Shown here piece after piece: positions 22,221 to 33,979 of a DNA stretch of 64,000 nucleotides (position 1 is the first letter of the stretch; every line of letters begins with the position of its first letter). A model generated the notes under the pieces. That model saw only the letters and a list, made by a program, of their open reading frames with translations. It ran no database searches and had not been told where the DNA came from. Source of the stretch: Sphagnum magellanicum (taxonomy: Eukaryota; Streptophyta; Sphagnopsida; Sphagnales; Sphagnaceae); contig CM038922.1 of assembly GCA_021904315.1 (NCBI GenBank), forward strand, positions 15,351,347 to 15,415,346, in the 5' to 3' direction. The position numbers were made by a program, and so were the translations under genes.

Positions 22221-24260
22221 TGACGTGGTGGTTTGCAACTCTTTGAAGCTACGGTGTGGAAGCTATTAATTGATTATTGAACCATTTCCTCAATGAAAAC
22301 TACATGAATTTGAAACTGAAAACCTTATGGAATTTTGGGGGGCATTCTTGGTGTTGTTGGAAAGCTCTCTGTGAGTCAGATTTAATAGAGTTTGTTTCAC
22401 AATTTTCAGAGCTAAGGTGTGGAAGATATTGATTTTTGAATGGATTTTGTTGCTGGAAATTCAAACAAATTGCAAAACTCAATGGGTTTGGAAGGAAAAA
22501 TCAGTTGAGCCCTCAATGTGTTCACCTTGCCAAATTCAGAAATTTTCAATCCTGAAAATGTGAAAATTCAAGATTGTGTTCACACCTTGGGCCAGCAGCT
22601 CAGGCTACACTAATAAGATTGAAATGGGTTTATTTTGAAGATTGTATAGTACAATTGGATTTAAGAGATTGTCAAAAAAATAATTAAATTTGAAGATTCC
22701 ATATTTTTAAAATATATATTCCAATAAATTCTTTACTTTCCTTTTTTTAATTCTTGGAAACAAGTTTTTTTTTTCTTTTTTTTTGAAAATTTTAACATTT
22801 TTACAAATATTTTAATTAGAGTTGAAGCTGCCAATGCAGTATGGTATATAAAATGTATGATATAATGCATGCAAAAAAAATGCTAATTACTTTTGAAGGT
22901 TAATTTGGAGGGAAGGATATAGGTTCGTGGAGGGGAAAAGCCTAAGTATGTAGACCTACTTGGTAGGGAAGGAATGAGATTTGTAGCCCTCGAAGGAGAA
23001 AGGTAAATATCCAAAATGGAAAACACATCAACATACATCCATCTATGGAAAGCACTCATTTTCATCCATGTTGTCAAATTTCCTCATTTCGTCAATTTCA
23101 TCAATGTGGTAATATTTTTCTTCATCCATTTGTCAACTTGTTCAATTAATGTGGTTTTCATTCATGAAACTATTTGTCATCCATGTAACAAATGCCATGA
23201 ACATTATCCATGTGATAGGCTCCATTGATCTCATTAATAACTTTCGTGTGCTACCATTGTGGTCAATTCAATTTGGAAGTTGAATTTGATCCAAGTTGTC
23301 AAAATTCATGTACATAAAATTTATTTCATCCATTTTGCTTGATTTGATTCATGAACACAATTTCATCTTTCATCAAGTTTCCATAATGGTCAAATCTATG
23401 TGTAGTAGACTTTGTTCATAAACATAACTTTATTCATGCAATGTACAATTAATTTGTATATCCAAAATTTTATCAAAAGAAATATGATTGGTGCACTCAC
23501 ATTTCATCCATCTATAGAGAATGGCATATTTGTGGTTAATTTCATCCATGAATGAATTTTCATCCACATGGTAAGCATTGTTGTTGATATTCATGTAATG
23601 TTCTTTCTAAATCACCTATAGAAAGAGCAACAAATTTAATTTCCTTGTTTAAATAATAGACTACACTTAAGGGAATGATTTTGCAACCTAATTATAAATG
23701 GGAATTAATGTTGTTAATATATAGGTTGTTGTTTCTTTATAGGTATATTAATTTGGACAAATCATTGATATTTTAAATTATTTTTAAATGGAAAATATCT
23801 CTAACTTATGCCTATTTTCAAAGACCTTCAAGTTTACTTTATAAATATTTTCAAAAAAAATTTGGGGGGACTTTTCTTTTTTTTTTCTTATATGTTTACA
23901 AAATTTACCTCAAATTTCCAATGTAATAAACAAATACATTATTTTGAACTGCCATTGCCATGGTACTACTTCGGTGGTTGGTACAACCCTTCACAGAGCC
24001 TGCATAATAATTAGGTTATTAGAGAAAACAAAACAAAACCAAACTAGAAAGAAACAAGGTGCTGCTTAATGGCTAAGTGCCCCTTATGAAAAGTTGACAC
24101 CGGCAATAGTCAAGAAAGGAAAATTTAGTCCATAAAGTTCTCAAAAAAATGAACTCACAACTCACAATAACAACACCCGATGAACATTCCTCAAAATGTG
24201 AGAGCAAATGAAAAACTACCTCATTCCGTAGTCTTTCCCCTTAAGAGGCAGAGCCAATAC
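22220..24260. other. Intergenic AT-rich DNA with a degenerate TTCATCCAT array
   Basis: 22220-22990 shows no gene. Between about 23000 and 23600 the motif TTCATCCAT(N)TGTCAA recurs at irregular 30-50 base spacing, which looks like an old decayed minisatellite. The remainder is AT-rich with no supported feature. Confidence 0.45.
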
Positions 24261-24270
24261 AACAGAAGAA

Positions 24271-24532
24271 AAAACCTAAACCCTAAAACCCTCAACCCTT
24301 TTAAATATACACCCCTAAAACAGCACAAAAAAACCTAAACCCTAAAACCCTCAAGCCTTCAACCATAAACCCCTAAACAACACAAGAAAAACTAAACCCT
24401 AAAACCCTCAACCCTTCAACCATACACCCCTAGACAACACAAGGAAACCTAAACCCTAAAACCCTCAACCCTTCAACCATACACCCCTAGACAACACAAG
24501 GAAACCTAAACCATAAACCCTAAACAAGACAA
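24271..24532. repeat. Telomere-like minisatellite, five units of about 57 bases
   Basis: Each unit starts with a variant of AAACCTAAACCCTAAAACCC, which contains the plant telomere word CCCTAAA, followed by CTCAACCCTTCAACCATACA and CCCCTA. The array ends about 100 bases beyond the stop codon of the polymerase lambda gene and may lie in its 3' flank. Confidence 0.9.
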
Positions 24533-24628
24533 AAAAAGGACAAGAAAAGACTACTGCAGAAGGAGAGAGACAGAGAGAGCAAAAGACCAAGAAATACCCA
24601 CCTACAAATATGAACATGAACATCATCA

Positions 24629-27600
24629 TCACAAGTTCCTCTCATGCGGTTCAAGCCATGGAAACCCAAGTGTGTCAAAAATTTCCCGCTCACTTTTGCA
24701 TGGCACACTTGCACCTGACTTTACCTGAAATGAAAAAAACAGAAAAATATTTACCAACAAAAAAAAATTGAATTAAATTCACAAACCTTTTTCTGACTTA
24801 AATATAGAAGCAATCTGTTGCAAATGAAGCATTAGATCCAATACCCAAAAAAGAGAAGAAACAAAAAGGGAAATGTTTTGTGCTTACCCTGTTCCCATGT
24901 TCATCCCGAACAACTGGATAGAGTCCATGATCATCTAGTTTGTATCCCTTTGCTTCCGCCACTATCCTCAACCTGGTCATTAATTATATACCCATAAATG
25001 GGGTTTTTTTTTTTAAAATTTAAAAGCTTGATTCTTATTCTCTGTCAATTGATGCAGCACAATTTTGAGGAAAATTAATATAAAAGAGTTGACAAGAAAA
25101 GTATGATATACTATTTCATAAGAGCAATAAAAATCCTCCACTAAAATGCCACATGCATAAGCTAGAAAGTAGCAGCAGATTTGTCAAACTTCAAACTAGA
25201 AAACACTTGTTGCATTTACCACTGACCTTCGGTTCAAAACATCATTCCCTGTCCAAGCAAGGAGTCCAAATGGATACATCTCCCATGGATATATCTTAAA
25301 ATCGATACGGTGCCGTTGTTCACGTCCAGGATATTTGCAAAGCCCAAAATATGTGTCCACTCCTGAATCTGTTCCCTGTTGCAAAAACTCATTAATTAAT
25401 TATCAATAATCAATTGCTTCCAATTTATAATGAAATTTGCAGAGAAGATGCTTCGGTGCTCTACTTGGAGATCATAACAAAGTCCCCTTTCAAACAGAAG
25501 TGCTTTACAATTTGCTACGCTTTTATATCGAAATTCATGTCTCATTTCACAATTGGTACAAGAATTACCTCAGTGCTATGTTGATGACCGTGCATTAAGT
25601 CTTCCGCAAGAAATCCTTCATTCTTCAGCTTTGCCAAAAGCTCATTCATAAGTCCTATATGACTGCAACACAAACCCAAAAAAAATCCCACCTTTTGATT
25701 TGAGCTTCGCTAGAAAACCGAACCAGAATTTTATTTATTATTTATTTTTAAATCACAAAATTACCCATTCCTTTTTTCATAACAAAAACTTTGACACAAG
25801 GCATTTCTAATTGAAAAGCAGTTGAAAATGTAACAAAAAAATGCTGGAGAATTGGCAAATAAAACAAACAAATTAGAGAAATTTTCTATTTGGGAAAGAA
25901 TGGGTTTAAAGAGAGAGAGTTTTGTGTGCCTATGGCCATCTGGATGCGTGATAACAATATCCAGATCTCCTACAGTCGCTTTTCCACGTCGATATGAGCC
26001 CCCACAAACTACTGATATCTGTATACAGAAACACAGTCGAGATAAAGTTTTTGAGAGTTTCTTGCATATCCAAGAAAGTGTTGGTTTTTTGTAATGAATA
26101 TATGAAGGTTAATTTCCATGGTTGCAAACAAATTGAGACTTTTGAGGCCTAGAATTACTTTAAATTCTTTCACAATAAGAAAGATTATAAAATGGGGTGT
26201 GGTGTTGTTCACTCTTCTTACATTGGGACGAAGCTCGGCAGCTGCTTTTTGCACAATCGCTTCCATTTCTTTCACCTAAAAATCCAATCCCGAGACTAGT
26301 CAATTTAGAGATTGAATTACACCAAATAATGCATCATGAATAGTAGCGCAAAATCACATAATGCAAAAGCTAACCTGAAAGGGTATCAGATTATCTGAAA
26401 TACTTTCTTTTTTAGTATTTTCTTAATCAAGCATAATTAACTAATGTTTAACTAAATGAGACATACTAAATGAGGAATAATACATGAGAAACTTTTACTT
26501 TTTAAAGAAACTAATTCCTCTGCAATGAACACCTTTCTGTAGTAAACTTCTTGGGCCTCAGAATTCTCTTATATCATAAGAGAAAAGTCTTGCAAACAAA
26601 AAATGAGTTCAATCCAATCACATTTTATACCTCATGCCTCGGAATTCTTTTTATAATGTCCTCATGGAATTCAAGCCCAACTCTTTGAGCAGGTGTGAGG
26701 GAGGTATCCGTCTTTAAATCCTCCAATGAACGATGTCCCTTGTCATACAATTTCTGTGCTGTTGATGGTCCAATTCCCCATACTGCTCCAAATAAACTCA
26801 TCACTTTTACCTGCCCCATATCACAAGCAAATTGAGGATAGAAATGGTCAAGAAAAAGAGACACCCACAAATCTAGAATCAAGTATCACCAGCTCTGTGG
26901 GCACAATTTTGTAAGAAGGCATTGCAATTGGGTGAGATCTGCTTATTGACAAAAAGCTTGCCTCCTCCATACGACAACATTTACAACAATCATAGGACTT
27001 AACTTCCCAATGGCGAAACTGATGTCTCTGGTAATCTCAGACGTTGAATAATGCTGCAATTTTAGCGACCAAATAAATTCAACAATAGACCAACAACAAC
27101 AACAACACAGCTAAGACAATAGAAATTTGATGAGAAGTTTGAAATCTGAAACCTTCTTGTCTGCTTTGAGATGCTCCAATTTCGACATTTTCCCAGTAGT
27201 CAATATTTCTTGAATCTGTCACAATAAGAAATCAACAACAGTGTTTCCCATTCTGAGGTTTTTTCCTAAGAACTGTTAAGGCATTTGTTGGGTTTTTGTT
27301 TTTTTCTTGCAATTGCCGTAGGTTTCACAAAGGTTTTCATGGGTGCCTGGTGACTCAGATCAAAACATTTTCCAAAAGATATAGCAATCAACCAGCATTT
27401 TTAGGAAACAAACTCTGCTAGTTCTCATAAGCATGATTGCACCCTTCAAAAAACAGCAGAAATCCAAAGCCCACTTTGTTTTTTCCATACATCAAAAAAC
27501 CATGTTTGTTTGTCATGCAAAGAAGGGCGCTTTTTACAGTGTCCAGTAGTGATTTCCCAAGCGTTGGCAATCCTTTGATTTGATCAACACTAGTGATCTT

Positions 27601-30029
27601 GAATGGAACTTTTTCTAGAACTGAAAGCGCCTTATAGTAGCTGAAGTATCTCCGATCATCCCCTAGAGCTGTATCACCCATGGTCACCGCCATTCCACTG
27701 CCCCCTTTTAAAACCCCTCAACAGAAAGCAACAGAAAGCATCCTACATACAACAACGGTATGGGTATAAAATACTTCATCATATTCACAATAGAAAGTAG
27801 ATACTAGTGCAGCAGTGGTACAAAAATAAGCAGCGCATGGGTAATGTTGCAACAAGTATACATTGATGGGAAAATGAAGAGAACTGACCTTCCTTGTAGA
27901 TGTCTCTTATTTCCTTCAATGGGCCTGTTATGTGGGTATTCAAGTCTGGTGGTGTATACACAGGAGCAGTCAACTGTAACACAAAACAATCAAATCCCTA
28001 ACAATCTGATCATGACTCAAAAAAACAACCTTTGTTTGCAGAAAAACCTGCAAAAACCATATCCTAGAAGAACCCACATTTCTGTTCAGGGTTTGTAAAG
28101 AAATCAAATTATTCAACCAGATGCTGGGGGCAAGAAAGAATTTACAAGCAAAAACTAATTGTTGCACCTGATTTTCTGGCAAGTCTGGATGCAGTGGTTG
28201 CACAGATCCAACATCCGACAGGCCATCACTTGTTGCAAGTTCAGCAATTGGTGCTGTGGAACCAACACTTCCAGTAAACCCTAAACCCTCTTCAAGATGA
28301 TCTTGTTCTGCACAACATCAAATCAGCAGCTGCCTCTGTAAGAATCATGCTGTTGTTCTAGATGATTCAGGAGTCAAGAAATGAAAACAAATGAGCAACA
28401 TCATTAGAGTATGACAAACAGCTTCTCCACCTTGGCTTTTCTTGTCGCCACCCACAACAGCAGAATGGTGTACCATGCCCATATGAGCACCTTCTTTGAT
28501 GACCTCCATCCAATGAGACTCCTCTGCAGGATCAGATTCTGTAGTAATCATCCCTTCTCGTCTCTTCTTCTTCTTGGTCGAAGAACCACCTGCATCATCT
28601 ACTGATCGGCTGGTGTCCCGAGAAGCATGATCTTCAAGCAGGGTGCTGCTGCTAGAAGCAAGGGTACTGCTGCCCAAAGCAAGTGTTGACGATTCTTCAA
28701 GTGCAAGAGTGTCCTGGTCTGAAGGAAATTTCAGTGTGTATTTTTCAGAAGGAAGAATATGACCTGCTTTCAGACAATCTTCAATCCATTCGTACTTCAA
28801 TGCTACCTGTACAACAATAACAAGAACAAAAACCCAACATCAATTTGACCAAAAACAAATATGTTATTCCATCCATCACCAAGAGAGACAAGATCCTCAA
28901 CAAACCAATTCACAGACCCACCATCATCATCTCCAGATACCTGAATCCACGATACTAAGCTATATTCATGCAAATCACAAAACCAGTCATGAAGGAAGGG
29001 AATAGAGATAATTCATCTGAATTAAAATCTCAACCTGATCCTCAACTCTCCTCCTCCTCTGTGGAATTTCTTAGGCAAGGAAGAGGAGAGGTTTGACAAA
29101 AACTACAAACTTTGTGGAATTTCTTAGGGAAGGGAGAAGGGGAGTTTGATGAAAACTACAAACCTTTTTTTTCAATGACGCATGTCCAATTCTGTCTTGA
29201 AGAGTTTTGTAGTTGGCTGCAAACAGGTGGGTTACATGCTTCGAGCGATGTGCCTCAAGCTTTCCACCAAATTGCTCAAACTTTTGTTTCCATATCTAAA
29301 CACACACACACACACACACACACAGCAGACAAAACTTCTTCAAGAGAATTGAAAGAAGCATTATCATGCATCATCATACAAGCATCATCATCATCCATCA
29401 CCATTGCAGGACTTCCAGAAATAAATTTTCTCAAACCACCCCAAAACAACAGGAACACACACACATGCACTATCCGCTCTTTCCTCTCTCTCAAACTGTG
29501 GAATTTCTTGTGGTACTTGCTTGCAAAGAAAATCTACAGGTCCAGGGTTTCAAGGGTTTAGGGTTTAAGGAGCTTCATAGATAGAGTATTTTGTTTCTGT
29601 GTTTTTTTGTACCAATCCATTGTTCTAGCAATCAAAAGTCTGAGTGCAAGAAAGACTTGAGCAGCGCCCAAGATTCTCTTAGAGATAGAGATTTGGTGCA
29701 GAATTCTCAAGATCTTTTCAAGGGATTTTGGTACTTCTTGTCGACAAAGTTGGATTTCCTGGCTGACTCCACAAACAACAATGGCGGAACAGATTTTGGT
29801 TTCTGTCGCAGAGAAAGAAAGAAAGAAAGAAAGAAAGGAAGAAGAAGATGATGATGATGATGATGTTGATGATGATGCACAGCAGCAGCCAGGCAGCAAG
29901 AGGATCAAGGAGCTTTTGTTGTACCTGTAGTCGACGAGGTTGGATTCCTGACTCCACAAACAACGCTGTCATGCCGCTGAAGTCAAGCTTTTCTCCTTCA
30001 TCCCTGCCTCCTTTGCCGCAATCCTCCAT
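24629..30029 (-). CDS. POLL: DNA polymerase lambda (family X), 592 aa, 14 exons
   Basis: Exons on the minus strand: 29925-30029, 29164-29295, 28431-28806, 28168-28307, 27889-27973, 27538-27668, 27153-27215, 26631-26810, 26222-26275, 25930-26018, 25569-25662, 25227-25375, 24888-24972, 24629-24724. All phases agree. The enzyme fills short gaps in base-excision and end-joining repair in the nucleus. An N-terminal BRCT domain (residues 15-95) is followed by a Ser/Thr-rich linker with a basic KKKKRR patch, the 8-kDa region with helix-hairpin-helix GLPTLGKS, the fingers with a second one (GIGPSTA), the palm GGSYRRGKATVGDLD with two catalytic Asp, a third Asp in RIDFKIYP, and the C terminus GFPWLEPHERNL, as in other plant Pol lambda. 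The start is the first ATG after an in-frame stop. Intron 10 uses a GC donor. Length is slightly above the Arabidopsis protein (about 530 aa). It appears intact. Confidence 0.97.
29301..29323. repeat. (CA)n microsatellite in intron 1 of Pol lambda
   Basis: About twelve CA units lie six bases upstream of the acceptor side of exon 2. On the coding strand this is a GT run just before the acceptor AG. Confidence 0.95.
29811..29877. repeat. Compound (GAAA)n / (GAT)n microsatellite in intron 1 of Pol lambda
   Basis: A GAAA run followed by a GAAGAA link and a GAT run, lying about 50 bases after the exon 1 donor (on the minus strand). Confidence 0.95.
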
Positions 30030-30084
30030 AGCTTTGCTTCCTCACACTTCCTCCATGCCTTTGCCTCCTGATACCTCTATGGGC

Positions 30085-30175
30085 TTTGCCCGACCCTCTC
30101 TCTCTCTCTGGGTTTTGCAAAAGACCCTTCTCTCTCACTCTCTATCTCTATCTCTCTATCTCTCAATCTCTCACA
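30085..30175. promoter_or_regulatory. Pyrimidine-rich tract upstream of Pol lambda
   Basis: CT and TCTC repeats on the plus strand (GA repeats in the sense direction of the gene) lie 60-150 bases before the start codon. GA/CT tracts like this are common in plant 5' leaders and core promoters. No TATA box was seen nearby. Confidence 0.45.
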
Positions 30176-30199
30176 CGAACCCGGAAGAATGAATGATCT

Positions 30200-31160
30200 G
30201 ATAGCCAGGTGCGAGCCACTAGGTGTTCTCTTCTTCTTCTTCTGGTCGTACCTGCCATTTCTAACCAGCACTGCGGAGCGTATAGCAACACTCCATCACT
30301 CGCAGTGCCGAAAGGGGGGTCACAAGGTGTAGCAAGCAATCTTCTGTTGCTGTTGTTGTTGTTGTTTCCTTGTACTCTGAAGTCTGTTATGAGATCCTTC
30401 AAGAGGCGACAGAAGAAGTTCAGCAGCTCCTCCGCAACTCCGAGATTTTGTGAACTACACGCTTGATGACATGTCTGCAAGATGTTTGCAATGCACCAGA
30501 GCTTCATCTCTCCTCCTCCTCCTCCTCCTCCTCCTCCTCCTCTTGATGCTCTCGGTATCATGTACCTGGCTAGTTCATTTGCAGATGTGGGTTTTCTTGC
30601 AACTGCAAAGTCAGGACTTGTGAGAACCCAAACTGCTCAATCTCTGAAATTGCTGGCTCGGTCCCTGAAATCTGAATATGCTTGTTCAAATCTGAAGATG
30701 CTCAATCTGTGAAATTCCTAATCTGCATTGCTTGCTCAAATTGAAAATTTCTTCAAGCCTGAAATAATATGCTTCAAGTGGAAATGAGCAAGTTGAAGGT
30801 TGTTGACAACAGATGAAGATGTTGGATTTTCTTTTCTTTTCTTTCTTTCTTTCTTTCTTTCTTTTGTTTGTGGCAAATTTCTGTTTCCCATGTGTTCTTT
30901 TTGTTTTGGGTGTGTGTTTGGATGTCATGGGTGGTGTCAGTTGCAAATTTGCAATAAAAAAAGCCGGAGCAATGCTGTGAGGCCATTGAGTACAAGTTCA
31001 AGCATTGTGTGTGTGAAACATGCTTGTCTTGCCAGAGAACAGAAGAGTTTGCTGGAGAAAAGAAGAGTTGCAAGAGAACAACAGCCCATCATTGCTCGAA
31101 GATATTCTGCTTCTGTCTATGAGAGACTGTATGATAAAAGCTTGCTTCTGCTGGTGTTGA
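30200..31160. other. Upstream flank of Pol lambda with microsatellites
   Basis: Contains a TTG run near 30340-30366, a (CTC)n run at 30508-30542 and a (TTTC)n run near 30838-30864. Open frames of 85-134 codons exist on both strands (for example 30163-30561 minus and 30800-31204 plus). They overlap the microsatellites and have no family resemblance, so I do not call them genes. An unrecognised first exon cannot be excluded. Confidence 0.4.
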
Positions 31161-31330
31161 TTTGTCTTCATGTTTGGTTTAGGGTTTTTGTCTTCATGGT
31201 TTAGGGTTTTAGGGGATTTAGGGCTTCTGTATTCATGGTTTAGGGTTTTAGGGGGTTTTGGTTTTTTGTTTTCATGGTTTAGGGTTTTAGGGGCTTTTGG
31301 TTGTTTGTTTTAATGGGTTAGGGTTTCCAT
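31160..31330. repeat. Telomere-like minisatellite, about four units of 40 bases
   Basis: Units contain TTCATGGTTTAGGGTTTTAG, with the telomere word TTTAGGG in the opposite orientation to the array at 24271-24532. The two arrays bracket the polymerase lambda gene. Confidence 0.9.
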
Positions 31331-31414
31331 AATCTTCAAAAAACCTCTAAAAGAAACCTAAATGATGAAACCCTGCCAATCATTAAAAAAAAAACCAAAG
31401 CACCCAAAAAAAGG

Positions 31415-31575
31415 GGGAAAACCAAAAATCTTTCAAGATATTCTAACTCTATAACAACTAATCTCAAGTTTCAACACAAGCCAAAATATCATCTTTTAAA
31501 AATCCTGATATAATAAATCTAAACACAATATCCTTGCCTTGGTAGGCAAACCCAACAAATGCATGAAACCAAATG
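31415..31575. repeat. Dispersed repeat, inverted partner of 18.5 kb
   Basis: Reverse complement of about 18505-18725, with the blocks ACACAAGCCAAAATATCATC and TTGCCTTGGTAGGC. It lies directly after the telomere-like array. Confidence 0.75.
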
Positions 31576-32020
31576 GACATTTGGAAGTTACAATGGATAT
31601 AAATGGAATAAAAAGTAGAAATGCATTAATTAGTAAAGTAATGTAACATAAAATTCATATATTTAAAAATATTCTTGAGATTAGACTAATTGCCTTGAAT
31701 TGTCAAAATAAAGTAAGTCGTGAAATTAATGATATCGAATTGCTTCATATTTTTGTCTTTGAGTAAATGTATACTAATCACATAATAAGGCTAGCTTAAA
31801 AGCACCCTATGTACAACAATATCATAGTTTTTACTAATATTTAAATTTTATTACATTTTTAAAAATTAAATAACACCTTTAATGCATTTACAATTTCAAT
31901 GGAATTTTTTTATAATTTACAAACAATATAATAATCATCGTTATTATTAGTATGATGTACCATCAAATATTTAAATATAATTTAAATCTAAACTTCACGA
32001 TTTTTAAATAAATTCAAATA
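31576..32020. other. AT-rich spacer
   Basis: No gene, repeat or RNA recognised. Confidence 0.5.
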
Positions 32021-32024
32021 GCTT

Positions 32025-33660
32025 TGGCTGGCCTTGGGGTGAAAGGACGTTTCTTGTGATGCCTGTAGACGATGTATGCCAAGGATATCGTACACATCAA
32101 CCACCCAACCGAAGGTGTCACCTCTAGCTTCAAGTGTTAGCAAGGTGTGAAACAAGGTTGTCCTTTTAGCCCCTTATTGTTTGGGCTATATTTGGATGCC
32201 CTAGAGGGGCACTTGGATGATAAAGAATGCGATGCATCAGCCCTAGCAAATGTGCACGTATGGCTATTGTTTTTTACAGATGACATCGCTCTGACATCAG
32301 AATCAAAGGTGGGACTACAGCAACAATTAAACGCACTCCAACAATTCTGTGTTAAACATGGACTTACAATGACCGTGAAGAAAACAAAAGTCATGGTGTT
32401 CAATTCTGTTGACCCATGCCAAGAGTTTGTGTTTGAAGGTGATGTTATTAAGCATGTGCAGACCTTCAAATACATGGGGATCCTGCTCGAGATCACCTCG
32501 AACCTGGACAATGTAATGAAACATCTAGCAGCTGCCAGTAAGCGTTCGCTGTTTGCACCGAACTGCCATTGTGCGAAGCTACGTATTATGGATGTTAAAT
32601 TACAATGTGACCTCTTCAACACGTTGGTGCGTTCCACAACAAGCTATGCTTATGAGGTTTGGGTAGACTCCAAGAAAACGACGGCTATTGAAGTAGTGTA
32701 CCGAGGGTTCCTCAAGTCCCTGCTTGGGGTGCGAAAACAACTATCACGTCCATCGTGCTAGCAAAATTTAGCAAATTCCCCTTTGAACATTTTGCATGGG
32801 GACAAGCGCTACTATACTATAACCATGTGAGCATGGTCACTAAAGATTACATTTTGGGAAAAGCATGGGAAGCCTAGCTTGCTATGCTTGCTATGGGAAA
32901 AAAATGTTAGGTTGGATCCATGAAAAAATGGCTACTCCAAAATGAGCCCCAGGGGTGGCAGGTTTTCTACCTTTAGTTCAACCACCGTTGGAAATGGCGC
33001 CTCAACTTGCAGTGACCTGTGCGCTCCAAGTGGGGACCGCTCAATTGTCGTTGGGAACAGTTCTAGGGACAACGCACATACATCCGACCCGTCTAACAAG
33101 GGTAAAAGGTTGGGTGGAGAGCCAAGTACTTTGGTGCAACGCACACAATGTACGGGTGGGAGCTCATATGGCTAAGCTAGACATGCTATAGCTAATGCAG
33201 TTGATCAGTGCTAAATCTACGGTGGGAGGCCTAATCAACCAAGAGGCTGGGGCCCCACCTCCTCCAAGTTTTCCCCACACAATGTTGAGTGTAAAAAGGG
33301 TGAAGGATAATATGTGACTGGCTTTCATTGAAAAGTTATTTACCAACCGCGAAATCGGGACCAACGTGCAAACAAGATATTTGCGCTTCAAGGATATGTC
33401 GTACGAGAGTGAAAGCTACTTGTGTGACATCAATTGTGTTCAACTATGGAAAGTTGTGGCCCGATTTTGGTGTGGCAACACGTAGCTTGAGGCAGTGCTA
33501 GGTGCGTGGAAAGGCGTGCCATATGCACAAAGGCTTTGTTGAGGCTACGACTCGGGGAAGGTAGAGGATGAAAAGCACCTACTCCTTGTCTATCCAAATA
33601 CACAGAAAGTTAGGGAACACTTTTGTTCAACCCTACCCCTCACCCACACGAACACGAGCA
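32025..33660 (+). mobile_element. LINE (non-LTR retrotransposon) reverse-transcriptase remnant
   Basis: The open part (32147-32761) reads as the palm and thumb of a LINE reverse transcriptase. It has KQGCPFSPLLFGLYLDALE (motif 4/B region), FFTDDIAL in place of the usual [FY]ADD box, then LTMTVKKTKVMVF and FKYMGILL. The next 900 bases carry stops and frame changes but still show the C-terminal piece of this family, including a GKVEDEKHLLLV block near 33560-33590 that resembles a cysteine-rich CxxC...EDExHxLLxCP motif, with the cysteines partly changed. The endonuclease domain and the 5' part of the reverse transcriptase are missing, and no poly-A tail or target-site duplication was evident. 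It is a truncated, dead copy. The higher GC content against its surroundings fits a transposon origin. Confidence 0.9.
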
Positions 33661-33979
33661 CAAATTTTCAACTATGATTTCTTCACTATTTAATTTTCAA
33701 TGAAAAAATCATTCAATATTCAAAAACTTTTGCACCGCAAGTCCAAACATCAGGGAACCAAGCCCATGCACCCCTCCTCGTCAAGAGCTTTCCAAAGAGA
33801 CCAAGAACATGATTTGAAGCATCCTAGTTCAGTGGATCTCATTGGGACAAGCAAAACAAAACAAACAAATTACCTTCCCTCATAAATAGATGTTGTAGAT
33901 CCAAAACTTATCCTTGGTTTAATGCCACCAAACATAATTGATAAGTAGGATAGTCTTTGTTTTTGTGGAGTATTTTTCA

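Noticed and set aside
30163-30561. 132-codon minus-strand frame upstream of Pol lambda with a poly-Gly run
   Set aside because: The poly-Gly and poly-Asn tracts come from microsatellites, there is no family match, and the Pol lambda exons are complete without it.
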